Shown here: piece after piece, positions 10,153 through 19,347 of the stretch | How positions within the stretch are numbered: the stretch's first letter is position 1 | Layout: each line of letters begins with the position of its first letter | Source: Treponema sp. | GTDB taxonomy: Bacteria > Spirochaetota > Spirochaetia > Treponematales > Breznakiellaceae | Assembly (NCBI GenBank): GCA_009781475.1 | Contig: WQYB01000003.1 | Coordinates: forward strand, 25,488-89,487 | Reading direction: 5' to 3' | DNA: 64,000 nt | The notes under the pieces: generated by a model | Seen by the model: the letters and a program-made list of their open reading frames with translations, nothing else | What the model was told of the DNA's origin: nothing | Databases searched by the model: none | Position numbers and translations under genes: made by a program

Positions 10153-11424
10153 TTAATCAATTTTTGTAATCAGCAGTTTGTCGATTCTGTTTCCTTCCAT
10201 TTTTTTTACTTTAAATCTGTAGTTCTGATAATCTATATTATCGCCGGTACGGGGCAGTTCACCAGCCAGATGAAGTATAAAACCTGCCAATGTGTGGAAA
10301 TCACCTTCTTCGCCAAGACCCGGTAAGAAAAGCGCTTTTGCAGCATCATCAATATTTAATGATCCGTCTGCAAGCCAAGTGCCGTCTTCCTGTTTAACAA
10401 GCGGCTCCTCGCTTGCAGCAGGAGTAGAAAGTTCGCCGACAATTTCTTCGACTAATGCAGTAATGGAAATAATACCCGACATTCCACCGTATTCATCCAT
10501 GACAAAAAGAAAATCAGATTGCCCCTGTTTAAAAGATTCAAATGCTTTTAAAGCGGACATAGTTTCCGGTACAAAAAGGGCTTTTTTCATAATCGAGCGT
10601 ATTCCTTGCGGATTTGGCTGGCTGTAATCAAGTATTATATCTTCAAGATATACAGCTCCGACAATTTCATCCTGGTTGGCGTTTATTACAGGAAAACATT
10701 TTTGCACACGGTGTTCAACCGCTTTATTTCGTATTTCTTCGTACGATTCGTTAATGTCGATCCATTGAATTTCAGAACGATGAGTCATAAAAGCGCCGAC
10801 AGGGCGGTCACCAAGATAGAAAACACCTTCTACCATAGTGCGTTCCTTGCTTTCTACAATGCCGGATTTTTCTCCTTCTATTAACGCATCACGCAGTTCA
10901 TCTTCTGTAATACTGTCATCAATTTCAGCTTTAAAAGAGGAATTGAAAAAAGAAGCAAGTTTTAAAGCCGGCATCGTAAACGGCAGCATGGGGATCGAAA
11001 AAATTTTCATAACAGGTAAAAGAAAAGCGGCTGTTTTTTCCGGTCTTAAACGTGCAAGGAGTTTTGGAAGAGCATCGCAAATTAATGTGATGATAATACC
11101 AAGAATTATTAATACAATTATATGTATTGTTATTAATATTAAAGGTTTAGCATTATAAAAGAAAGCAGGAACGAATATAATCGATATAAAAGTAATAACA
11201 AAAATTGTAAATACCTTGAATATATTACCCCACAAACGGCATGAAAGTTTTAATTTATCAGGGTTTTCCAGAATTTTTAGAACAGCTCTATATCGTTTTT
11301 TTTGTTCTTTTTCAAGGCGTGATTTTCTGCATAAGTTCAGCGAAAAATAAAATAATGAAAATACCGCATTTAATAATAAAAATGTAAGAATTAATGAAAT
11401 TGTAATCGAAAAAAAAGGTTCCAT
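10153..11424 (-). CDS. CNNM/CBS-domain/CorC_HlyC transporter-associated protein (hemolysin C-like)
   Basis: EDELRDALIEGEKSGIVESKERTMVEGVFYLGDRPVGAFMTHRSEIQWID; CBS pair; MDEYGGMSGIISITALVEEIVGEL. Confidence 0.93.
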   Translation of the reverse strand: MEPFFSITISLILTFLLLNAVFSLFYFSLNLCRKSRLEKEQKKRYRAVLKILENPDKLKLSCRLWGNIFKVFTIFVITFISIIFVPAFFYNAKPLILITIHIIVLIILGIIITLICDALPKLLARLRPEKTAAFLLPVMKIFSIPMLPFTMPALKLASFFNSSFKAEIDDSITEDELRDALIEGEKSGIVESKERTMVEGVFYLGDRPVGAFMTHRSEIQWIDINESYEEIRNKAVEHRVQKCFPVINANQDEIVGAVYLEDIILDYSQPNPQGIRSIMKKALFVPETMSALKAFESFKQGQSDFLFVMDEYGGMSGIISITALVEEIVGELSTPAASEEPLVKQEDGTWLADGSLNIDDAAKALFLPGLGEEGDFHTLAGFILHLAGELPRTGDNIDYQNYRFKVKKMEGNRIDKLLITKID

Positions 11425-11425
11425 T

Positions 11426-12580
11426 TTAAGTGTCTATCTCATTGCGGTTTAAAGGTCTTGTAATTGTAAGAGCTCCCTGCGCTGTTTGCATCATTTTAAT
11501 TTTTCCATCAGGGGTAAATTCACCAAAAACCTGTACAATCGGGAAACGGGGATTTTCAGGGTTAACATCAACAACCTGTCCTTTTTTCCCGTTTGATAAA
11601 AGTACATAAAGACCGATTGGGTAAATCGAAAGTGATAAAACAAGCGCTTTTACAACAGTATCATCGTATGCTTTGCCTTCGTTTTTTAAAAGTTCCAGCA
11701 TACCTGTATAACCGTCTTTTGCTTCCTTATGAGGTCGTTTTGAACTGAGCGCTTCATAAGAACAGGCAACAGCGATTATTTTTGAATATAAGCTGATTTT
11801 TTCACTTACCAACCTGCGCGGATAACCTGTTCCATTTTCCCGTTCATGGTGTTCAAGCGCGGCAAGGCATACAGGGATAGGGAAATCAAAAGATTTAAGC
11901 ATTGTGTATCCAAGTACAGGATGGGTCATTATCATTTTCTGTTCCTGAGGAGTAAGCTGGCGCTGGCTTAAATAAGTCTGTGACGGCAGTTTTAACATGC
12001 CTACTTCATGTAAAATAGCCGCAACTCCCAGTTCAATCATGCGGTAGGGAGGCAGTTTAAGATATGAACCTATTATAATAGAAAGTATTGTAGAACGTAC
12101 CGAATGAGTAGCAAGGTAATTCTTTCCTTGAGCGGGTTCAATATTTTTTAAAACTCTCATTATAAAACGGCGATCTTCTTTTATATATTCAACAATATCT
12201 TTAATTTTTTCTGTAACGGCTTTTTGATCCAGTTCATCCGATACTGTTGCCCTTACAAACATATTTTCTACAAAGAAAAGAAAAGAGGAATAAAATTCTT
12301 CCGCTTTTGTAAGTTTTTCTCCGTCTGATTGCTGGGAAAGTCCTATAGAGCTTGTATTTGTAACATCACCGTCTGCATTGGCGGCAGAATATTCACTGTT
12401 GGCATCACCTTCACTGAAAACTTTCTTGAAACTCCATTTTTCAAGGATTGTGACTAAATCACTGGAAAACGGCATTTCCGGAGCAGTCAAGACAAAAGCA
12501 TTGTCAAGATATGTGTTTTTTGTAAAATAACTGTTGGGTTGTATATCCTGTATAACAAAATCTTTCATCAAATCCCCCAA
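11426..12580 (-). CDS. HD-GYP domain phosphodiesterase
   Basis: HSVRSTILSIIIGSYL...AAILHEVGMLKLP...HPVLGYTMLK...ALEHHERENGTGYPR; start may be ATG at 12568. Confidence 0.9.
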   Translation of the reverse strand: MGDLMKDFVIQDIQPNSYFTKNTYLDNAFVLTAPEMPFSSDLVTILEKWSFKKVFSEGDANSEYSAANADGDVTNTSSIGLSQQSDGEKLTKAEEFYSSFLFFVENMFVRATVSDELDQKAVTEKIKDIVEYIKEDRRFIMRVLKNIEPAQGKNYLATHSVRSTILSIIIGSYLKLPPYRMIELGVAAILHEVGMLKLPSQTYLSQRQLTPQEQKMIMTHPVLGYTMLKSFDFPIPVCLAALEHHERENGTGYPRRLVSEKISLYSKIIAVACSYEALSSKRPHKEAKDGYTGMLELLKNEGKAYDDTVVKALVLSLSIYPIGLYVLLSNGKKGQVVDVNPENPRFPIVQVFGEFTPDGKIKMMQTAQGALTITRPLNRNEIDT

Positions 12581-12667
12581 GCCTTAAATAAACCTGCCGT
12601 CCATCGTTGACGTAATAAAATCTTTATCTTATCATTTCTACAATTAGTTATTTTAGGAGAGTTCAAG

Positions 12668-13528
12668 TTGAAGTTCAAATATTTAATAATTGCATTTAGT
12701 ATTATAGTCATTATTATTATATTAGTCACTGTCTTTTTGTCTGTTTTATTAACGGTTCCTGTAACCGGTTTTGAATCCGAGCTTTTGCAATTGTCAGGAC
12801 CCATGTTATTTACAGTAAATTTTCGATTAATAATCCTGCCGTTTTTATTAATCATGATTCTGCTCCTTGCCTGCATGAGTATATTTTTCTTCCTTAATTA
12901 TCGGCTTCTTTCGCTTCTTGAAAGAGAAGATTGGCCTGCATTAGCGTATTATTTGGAACAAAAAATATACGTAAAAGGAAGATATAATTTACGTTATATT
13001 CGGCTTTTAGCCAGCTCATATCTTGTAATTTCTGATTATCTTTCGGTGTTAAAACTGGAAAGCAAAGCGCAATTGGTAAAACCATCATTAATTACCAAAA
13101 ATGTCCTTATTTTCGGCGCTGCAAGAGTTTTAAACAGCAATCCTGCCGAAGCGGTAGTTTTTTTTAAAACACACATGGAAAAGTGCAATCCAAAGGATAA
13201 ACAATGGGTACAATGGTTTTATGGTTTTTCTTTGCTGCTGGCTGGCGCTTTTGATGAAGTAGAACCTGTTTTTTCATTATTATCCGTTTCTTCCAGTGAT
13301 GCCTTGATTACCGGTCTTTCGGCTTACTTTTTAACCAGTTCACTGGAAAAAAGGTCGAAAACCCCCGAAAAATGCACTCAATTGGCAGAAAACGGTAAAA
13401 AACGTGTTGTAAAAACTATAAAAAACCTGAGCGGCTGGAAAAAAGAAATAGAAAAGTTCGGATCTGATATACATATTGCCATTGTAAAAAAATATATTGA
13501 TGAAACCGGAACCTGGCTTTTTGGTTAA
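12668..13528 (+). CDS. Hypothetical membrane protein
   Basis: 286 aa ORF with two N-terminal TM segments. Confidence 0.6.
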   Translation: MKFKYLIIAFSIIVIIIILVTVFLSVLLTVPVTGFESELLQLSGPMLFTVNFRLIILPFLLIMILLLACMSIFFFLNYRLLSLLEREDWPALAYYLEQKIYVKGRYNLRYIRLLASSYLVISDYLSVLKLESKAQLVKPSLITKNVLIFGAARVLNSNPAEAVVFFKTHMEKCNPKDKQWVQWFYGFSLLLAGAFDEVEPVFSLLSVSSSDALITGLSAYFLTSSLEKRSKTPEKCTQLAENGKKRVVKTIKNLSGWKKEIEKFGSDIHIAIVKKYIDETGTWLFG

Positions 13529-13547
13529 ATTCAAACAGGAATAGTTA

Positions 13548-13645
13548 AAAATTTATCACACAAAGGCACAAAGGCACGGAGTTTTTATTCTATATCTTAC
13601 CTCTGTGTGGTTCGTGAACCCCGTGTCTCCGTGTGAAATTCTTAT
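13548..13645. repeat. Degenerate dispersed intergenic repeat (caaaggcacaaaggcacggag ... ccgtgtctccgtgtgaaa)
   Basis: Same word family (CACGGAG / CTCCGTG) as the element inside rnhB at 38720. Confidence 0.5.
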
Positions 13646-13659
13646 ATGGTTTTTTATGG

Positions 13660-13788
13660 TAGTTTGGTCTAAAGTCTTTTATGCACAAAGCCGATAATGT
13701 AAATACCGGGAGGGTCAACCTCTCTAATTACAGACGGTGTGCATAGGGTGTAAAAGCCCTGACGTCCAGGCACATCGTCTTTTTTTTA
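13660..13788 (+). ncRNA. Candidate structured ncRNA or 5' leader ending in a terminator-like hairpin
   Basis: tgtaa/ttaca closing an inner gggagg-gtcaa-cctctc hairpin, then gacggtgtgc...gcacatcgtc (10 bp, one G.U) followed by an 8-T run. Confidence 0.4.
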
Positions 13789-13874
13789 TGCCAATGTATA
13801 CCTTAAATTACCGCAAATACCTAAGAGCCCCCGTCTCTTAGGTTTAACTATGTTTACAGCATACATTGGCATAA
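13786..13874. repeat. Nested inverted-repeat element: 13-bp perfect outer arms and 8-9-bp inner hairpin
   Basis: ttatgccaatgta (13786-13798) / tacattggcataa (13862-13874); cctaagag (13820-13827) / ctcttagg (13835-13842). Confidence 0.75.
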
Positions 13875-13894
13875 TCACTGATAAAAATTAATCG

Positions 13895-13924
13895 TTGACA
13901 AAAACCCCCATTTCAAGCTAAAAT
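13895..13924 (+). promoter_or_regulatory. Sigma-70-type promoter upstream of the ABC ATPase gene
   Basis: TTGACA 13895-13900, 18-nt spacer, TAAAAT 13919-13924. Confidence 0.55.
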
Positions 13925-13942
13925 AAACTCATAAAATAACCC

Positions 13943-13964
13943 CTGACCACTCTAGAGTGGTCAG
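13943..13964. promoter_or_regulatory. 22-bp perfect palindrome, candidate operator or 5'UTR stem
   Basis: ctgaccactct/agagtggtcag between the predicted promoter and RBS. Confidence 0.6.
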
Positions 13965-13986
13965 ACAAACAATGGGAGGCCAGCAG

Positions 13987-15093
13987 ATGGCAAAAGTAGA
14001 AATTAAAAGTGTTTCTAAGGTGTATGATGGCGGTGTCCGCGCTGTAGACAATGCCAACATCGTAGTCGAAGACAAGGAATTTGTCGTTTTAGTAGGACCT
14101 TCGGGTTGTGGTAAATCAACCACTCTCCGCATGGTCGCAGGTCTTGAGGATATCACCGAAGGTGAACTCCTTATTGACGGCGAAAAAATGAACGACATTC
14201 CGCCAAAAGACAGGAATATTGCGATGGTATTCCAAAACTACGCTCTTTATCCCCACATGTCAGTTTATGAAAACATGGCATTTGGTCTTAGGATCAAGAA
14301 AGTACCTAAAGCCGAAATTGACAAACGTGTTAACGAAGCTGCCCGTATTCTTGATATCGAAAAGTTCCTCGATCGCAAACCTAAAGCTCTTTCAGGCGGT
14401 CAGAGACAGCGTGTCGCGGTAGGCCGCGCTATCGTTCGTAACCCAAAGGTCTTCCTTTTTGACGAACCACTGTCCAACCTTGACGCCAAATTGCGCGTAC
14501 AGATGAGAGCGGAACTTTCAGACCTTCACCTTCGCCTTAATGCAACAATGATTTATGTTACCCACGACCAGGTAGAAGCTATGACAATGGCGAACAAAAT
14601 CGTCGTTATGAAAGACGGTAAAGTTCAGCAGATTGGAGCGCCGCTTTTCTTATACAACCACCCGGTTAACAAATTTGTCGCCGGATTTATCGGTTCACCT
14701 CCGATGAACTTCCTTACAGTAAGAGTAAGAGAAGAAGGAGCCAACATAATACTGGAAGAAGGTTCATTTAAAATTAAAGCCGATCCTTCACATTATGAAT
14801 ATCTTAAAAAGCACATTAACAAGGAAGTATACTTTGGTATCCGCCCGGAAGATATGCTTTATACAGACAAAGGCGGCGACAACAGCATTACTGTAAAGGT
14901 AACTGTAGTTGAACCATTAGGCGCAGACATTCACCTTTGGCTCACAACTGAAACACAGCCATTGGTAGCCAGAACAGAGCCTAACCATGTTTTCAAAGTC
15001 GGCGATACAGCAATATTTATCCCCAGAATGGATAAAGCACGCTACTTCGACAAAGAAACCGAATTGGCAATTGTTCCGTCACCTGACCTATAG
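13987..15093 (+). CDS. Sugar ABC transporter ATP-binding protein (UgpC/MsmK/MalK type)
   Basis: ORF 13957..15093; Walker A GPSGCGKST, signature LSGGQRQRVAVGRA, Walker B VFLFDEPLSNLDAKLR; RBS gggagg, ATG 13987. Confidence 0.95.
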   Translation: MAKVEIKSVSKVYDGGVRAVDNANIVVEDKEFVVLVGPSGCGKSTTLRMVAGLEDITEGELLIDGEKMNDIPPKDRNIAMVFQNYALYPHMSVYENMAFGLRIKKVPKAEIDKRVNEAARILDIEKFLDRKPKALSGGQRQRVAVGRAIVRNPKVFLFDEPLSNLDAKLRVQMRAELSDLHLRLNATMIYVTHDQVEAMTMANKIVVMKDGKVQQIGAPLFLYNHPVNKFVAGFIGSPPMNFLTVRVREEGANIILEEGSFKIKADPSHYEYLKKHINKEVYFGIRPEDMLYTDKGGDNSITVKVTVVEPLGADIHLWLTTETQPLVARTEPNHVFKVGDTAIFIPRMDKARYFDKETELAIVPSPDL

Positions 15094-15130
15094 GATTGAA
15101 ATCCTTAGGATTTACTTTTATTAATTTTGA

Positions 15131-15162
15131 AGGCTGTCTTTTATAAAGGCAGCCTTTTTTAT
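15131..15162 (+). terminator. Rho-independent terminator
   Basis: aggctgtcttttataaaggcagcct followed by TTTTTT. Confidence 0.8.
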
Positions 15163-15198
15163 TGAATAAAATGTGTTATATTATAAAAGAGAGAAATT

Positions 15199-16497
15199 AT
15201 GAAAAAATTTATTGGTTTAATTGTATTTTGTTTAATTTTTAACAACTTTGTTTATGCACAAAGAGCAGAAACTGTTTTAACAGTATTGTATTATCTGGAT
15301 GCTTTAAATCCAACTGCAGTTGCTGATGCAAATTTATGGTTTAGAACTTTTGAACGTAATAACCCTGGTGTCAGGATAATAAGAGAAAACCTTTTTGGTG
15401 AAGTTTATCATGACAAACTTAGAGTTTATGCTGCTGCCGGAAACTTACCCGATGTAATATATGTTTGGCCGTCCGGCAGGCACGATTATTTGCATGAACA
15501 TAGACTTTTAAAGGATCTAACTCCTTTTATTGAAAGGGATGGTATTCGAAACCAGTTTATACCGATGGCTATGGATACATCACAACAACATGCCGGTTAT
15601 ATGGCAATGATTCCGTTAGGTGTTACATCATCACATGCTTTTTATACAAACATGGAAGTATTAAATGCAGTAGGACTTCAGCCTGCAAGATCTTATGCAG
15701 AACTTGTAGCACAAGTACCTGTATTAACAGCGGCTGGTTATGAAACTATAATTATTCCTGCTGAAAGTACATGGGTAATGCAAAGTTGTTTATTTTCCAT
15801 GATTGCAGGACGTTTTTGCGGACCGGATTGGCAGGAAAGAATATTAACAGGTAAAGCCAAATTTACAGATAACGACTTTGTTGCTGCATTTGATTTCATC
15901 AGACGAATGTATGCTGATCGTGTAATTTCTCTTGCTAATATTGGTGTTAGCTATGGCGATGGTCCCGGTATGTTTGCAGGAAACCGCAGCGCATATTATA
16001 TTGACGGTGACTGGCGTGTAAGTGATTTAATTACAGCAATGGATACTTCACGTCAGGAAAACTTTAGAATAGGTGTTTTTCCCGATATTCCCGGAGCAAG
16101 AATTAATTCATCAACTTCTGCTGTTATAAGTTCAGGTTTCGCAATGAACGCATCTATTCCATCGGGCTCTGAAAGAGAAAGACTTGCATGGGAACTAATC
16201 AAATGGATGGTGAGCAATGAAGTATCAACATTAAGAACCGAAAGAGGCAATACACCAACTCCGTCAAGAAGAGATTTAAATTTTGAGGCTATGAACCTTT
16301 CGCCTTTGCAAAGAGCTGCCGCAAATCTTGGCAATGAAATTCAGGCGGCAACAGTTATATTTGACGTTGTATTTCCATCTGAAGTTTTTGAAAGAGTTCA
16401 TGATGGTTTAATCGATCTTGCGGTTGGAAGAAGAACGGCAATGCAGGTGGCGGCTGATATTCAAAGAACGTTTGACAATTATAACAGGCGGCGGTAA
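15199..16497 (+). CDS. Extracellular solute-binding protein (family 1, sugar ABC transporter)
   Basis: Signal peptide; PDVIYVWPSGRHDYLHEHRLLKDLTPFIERDG; AWELIKWMVSNE. Confidence 0.88.
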   Translation: MKKFIGLIVFCLIFNNFVYAQRAETVLTVLYYLDALNPTAVADANLWFRTFERNNPGVRIIRENLFGEVYHDKLRVYAAAGNLPDVIYVWPSGRHDYLHEHRLLKDLTPFIERDGIRNQFIPMAMDTSQQHAGYMAMIPLGVTSSHAFYTNMEVLNAVGLQPARSYAELVAQVPVLTAAGYETIIIPAESTWVMQSCLFSMIAGRFCGPDWQERILTGKAKFTDNDFVAAFDFIRRMYADRVISLANIGVSYGDGPGMFAGNRSAYYIDGDWRVSDLITAMDTSRQENFRIGVFPDIPGARINSSTSAVISSGFAMNASIPSGSERERLAWELIKWMVSNEVSTLRTERGNTPTPSRRDLNFEAMNLSPLQRAAANLGNEIQAATVIFDVVFPSEVFERVHDGLIDLAVGRRTAMQVAADIQRTFDNYNRRR

Positions 16498-16542
16498 TTT
16501 TTTTCTTGTTTCATAATCAGCTTCGTGTTATATTTATATCAA

Positions 16543-17598
16543 ATGTTAGAAAACAAACAGACTATATTAGCTGTCGATGATTCATTTGTTAATATTAATA
16601 TTCTCAATGAAATATTAAAAGATGAGTATAATGTTGTTACTGCGGGTAACGGTAAAGAAGCGCTTGAAATATTAGGTGACATTTATCCTCTTCCAAAACT
16701 TATTCTTTTGGACTTTATTATGCCTGTAATGACAGGCAGAGAAATGTACAATTTAATGAAAACTAATGATAAACTCAAGCGTATTCCTGTAATATTTATT
16801 ACAGCCAAAAATGATTCGGAATGTGAATTATTGGAAGCAGGTGCTGTCGATTTTATTAACAAACCTTTTAAACCGGAAATTGTAAAACTTCGTGTAAAAA
16901 ACCAAATTTCATTAAAAAACTACAGTGACAGCCTGGAAGTGTTGGTTGCGGAAAAATCGGCTGAAGTTACGCAAACATTAAATAATTCGCTTTTAGGTCT
17001 TGCCGGCGTCATTGAAGACAGGGATTTGGAATCCAGCGAGCATATAAAACGAACACAGTTATATGTAAAGGCGATCATCGATTTTCTAATAGGAAGCGAT
17101 TCAATTTATGCGCAGCAGCTGCTCGATCTTCAGCCTGACATTATCATAAAAGCATCGTCACTCCATGATGTAGGAAAACTTGCCATCCCCGATAAAATAC
17201 TTTTAAAACCCGGTATACTTACCCTCGAAGAATTTGAAATAATGAAGACTCATACCACAAGGGGTAAAAAAATAATTAACAGATTTGACGACATATCTTT
17301 ATCTATTTATTTAAAACATTGCGAAGATATTTGTTATTATCATCATGAAAGATGGGATGGAAAAGGATATCCTTGCCAAATAAGCGGAACAGCAATTCCT
17401 TTGACTGCGCGTATTCTTTCTGTGGCTGATGTTTACGACGCAATTACATCAAAACGAGTTTACAAAGATGCAATATCGCACGAACAGGCAATGGAAATAA
17501 TCGCACAGGGACGAGGCACGCAGTTCGATCCGATTATCACAGATGTCATGATGTTAATCAGCAGCCAGATTGAAACAATTGCAAAGACATACAGGTAG
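16543..17598 (+). CDS. Response regulator with HD-GYP output domain
   Basis: ILAVDDSFVNINILNEIL...LILLDFIMPVMTGREMY...VIFITAK; SSLHDVGKLAIPDKIL, HHERWDGKGYP. Confidence 0.93.
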   Translation: MLENKQTILAVDDSFVNINILNEILKDEYNVVTAGNGKEALEILGDIYPLPKLILLDFIMPVMTGREMYNLMKTNDKLKRIPVIFITAKNDSECELLEAGAVDFINKPFKPEIVKLRVKNQISLKNYSDSLEVLVAEKSAEVTQTLNNSLLGLAGVIEDRDLESSEHIKRTQLYVKAIIDFLIGSDSIYAQQLLDLQPDIIIKASSLHDVGKLAIPDKILLKPGILTLEEFEIMKTHTTRGKKIINRFDDISLSIYLKHCEDICYYHHERWDGKGYPCQISGTAIPLTARILSVADVYDAITSKRVYKDAISHEQAMEIIAQGRGTQFDPIITDVMMLISSQIETIAKTYR

Positions 17599-17615
17599 AG
17601 AAAGCAGCAATAAAA

Positions 17616-17680
17616 ATTCTCTTTATTTTCATATTTTTTGATGGACTCTAAAATTGAAACTGCCATTTTCCGGTTTTTTA
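17616..17680 (-). repeat. Relic of the 3' end of an XRE-family gene (copy A)
   Basis: About 65 bp matching the 3' end of the XRE ORF at 20245-20607; encodes MAVSILESIKKYENKE versus MAVSIIESIKKHEDKE. Confidence 0.7.
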
Positions 17681-17747
17681 GTACGAAAATTGATTTTTAT
17701 TATTTACAAATTCTTAAAAAATGATTATTATATAAATATAAAGAATA

Positions 17748-17761
17748 TCAAGAATTCTTGA
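17748..17761. promoter_or_regulatory. 14-bp perfect palindrome upstream of an antitoxin gene, candidate autoregulatory operator
   Basis: tcaagaattcttga, immediately before the ATG at 17771. Confidence 0.5.
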
Positions 17762-17770
17762 GGAGTATAT

Positions 17771-18022
17771 ATGAATTTGGCGAGAGTTTCTGCAAATGGA
17801 CAAGTAACTGTTCCAGTTGAAATTCGAAGGAAACTTGATTTAAAAGAAGGCGACAAAATACTATTCTTTGAACGTAAAAACGGTGAAGTAATAATTAATA
17901 ATGCATCAGCTACGGCAATTTTTAATGCTCAAAAAGCATTTGAAGGAGCAGCAAAGGATTTTGGTGTTAATTCTGAAGATGATGTCCAACTATTAATTAA
18001 TGATGTTAGATATGGCAAATAA
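17771..18022 (+). CDS. AbrB/MazE-type (SpoVT-AbrB) antitoxin
   Basis: MNLARVSANGQVTVPVEIRRKLDLKEGDKILFFERKNGEVII. Confidence 0.9.
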   Translation: MNLARVSANGQVTVPVEIRRKLDLKEGDKILFFERKNGEVIINNASATAIFNAQKAFEGAAKDFGVNSEDDVQLLINDVRYGK

Positions 18023-18030
18023 AAAAAACC

Positions 18031-18420
18031 ATGAAAATTTTAGTTGATACAAATATACTTTTTTCCGCATTACTATTTCCAGAATCACGCCCCGCAAAAG
18101 CTCTTTTTCATATTGTTAATAATCATAACCTTGTTTTATGTGATTATATAATTTCTGAACTTAGAGATGTTATTTTACGAAAAAGATCAGACTTGTTAGC
18201 CGATATTGACGAGTTCTTGGTTAAATTGCCATTTGAATTGATTCCAGCACCTTTACAGCCATGTAAATTAATATCAGATCCTAAAGATCATCCTATATTA
18301 AATGCTGCAATTATCGCTGATGTTGATATTATTATAAGTGGAGATAAACATTTTTTAAGTCTAGAAATGGAACATCCAAAGACAATGTCTGTTGCTCAAT
18401 ATTTAGATACAGAAACATAA
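18031..18420 (+). CDS. PIN-domain toxin (COG1569/PIN_3-like)
   Basis: MKILVDTNILFSALLFPESRPAKALFHIV...DPKDHPILNAAIIADVDIIISGDKHFL. Confidence 0.9.
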   Translation: MKILVDTNILFSALLFPESRPAKALFHIVNNHNLVLCDYIISELRDVILRKRSDLLADIDEFLVKLPFELIPAPLQPCKLISDPKDHPILNAAIIADVDIIISGDKHFLSLEMEHPKTMSVAQYLDTET

Positions 18421-18430
18421 AAACATATCC

Positions 18431-18505
18431 AGCTTTCATTTTTTCTTTATCTTCATGTTTTTTGATGGATTCTCTGATTGAAACAGCCATTTTCCGGTTT
18501 TTTTC
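18431..18505 (-). repeat. Relic of the 3' end of an XRE-family gene (copy B)
   Basis: About 75 bp with few mismatches to 20251-20325; encodes ENRKMAVSIRESIKKHEDKEKMKAG. Confidence 0.8.
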
Positions 18506-18588
18506 TATAGTACCTTATATTTTGCCAGTATTATTTGATTGCTTTTTTTACTGCTAATCAGTATATTAGTAATTAAGGAGAAAATAAT

Positions 18589-18852
18589 ATGTTAAATCAA
18601 ACGATAAAATATACTGCTGTTCTTCCGCAGGATCATGTAAAAGAATTACGAAATATGGCAAATAAAAAGATTATACCATCGGTAAATCAAGGTATTAGGG
18701 TTGCTATTGAAGATTTTTTAAAAACGCGAAACGAAAGTGAATTTAAGTATAATATGGCTGAAGCTTCCAAAGATGAAGCTTTTAATAGAAGAATGACAGA
18801 AACCATGACAGCATTTGAATATTCAGATGCGAAGGTAGATGGTGAATGGTAA
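18589..18852 (+). CDS. Ribbon-helix-helix-type antitoxin of a MazF-like module (orphan)
   Basis: MLNQTIKYTAVLPQDHVKELRNMANKKIIPSVNQGIRVAIEDFLK...FEYSDAKVDGEW; no intact toxin ORF follows. Confidence 0.65.
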   Translation: MLNQTIKYTAVLPQDHVKELRNMANKKIIPSVNQGIRVAIEDFLKTRNESEFKYNMAEASKDEAFNRRMTETMTAFEYSDAKVDGEW

Positions 18853-18987
18853 ATAATATGTAAGGTAATAAGAATTTATTTTAATGTATAAATACCAAAG
18901 GTGATAGTTTCACAACAATTGTGAAAGGCAGCCATATGCCGCTGTCAAGTCTTTTCGCTGTTCACCTTATGTAATTATAAAAGAGTA

Positions 18988-19347
18988 TCAATCAGTTTTA
19001 GTGTCATTATCTACTAGTATTTGCGGAATGTCTCTTTTCGAATAAATAACCCTGTGGATTTCTATTTTTTGTTTATCTATTACATAAAAAATGGAATAAT
19101 TATTTACGTGTAAAACCCGATATTCATACTTTAGATTTTCTGTCGAAGTGTAAATACGGCAACGGAAAGGGTTCTCTGATATTTTCTTGATTTCTTTATC
19201 AATTTTAAAAATCAGGTTTTCCGCTGCACGAGGAGCTTCCAGTTTGTGAGCAATATATTTTATAATTTCTTTTAAGTCATCCAGTGCTAAAGGAAGATAA
19301 TTTGGTTTATACACCTGGCTTTTATTTTGATTTATTTTTGATTTCAT
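18988..19347 (-). CDS. RelE/ParE-family toxin
   Basis: YLPLALDDLKEIIKYIAHKLEAPRAAENLIFKIDKEIKKISENPFRC...YEYRVLHVNNYSIFYVID. Confidence 0.9.
   Translation of the reverse strand: MKSKINQNKSQVYKPNYLPLALDDLKEIIKYIAHKLEAPRAAENLIFKIDKEIKKISENPFRCRIYTSTENLKYEYRVLHVNNYSIFYVIDKQKIEIHRVIYSKRDIPQILVDNDTKTD

Noticed and set aside
12568-12876. 102-aa minus-strand ORF overlapping 12668-13528
   Set aside because: Unstructured Asn/Lys-rich translation; mostly covered by the opposite-strand membrane protein ORF.
13660-13874. Known riboswitch, 6S RNA, tmRNA or SRP RNA
   Set aside because: No match to consensus motifs I could recall; length and topology do not fit 6S or tmRNA. Reported only as a candidate structured RNA.
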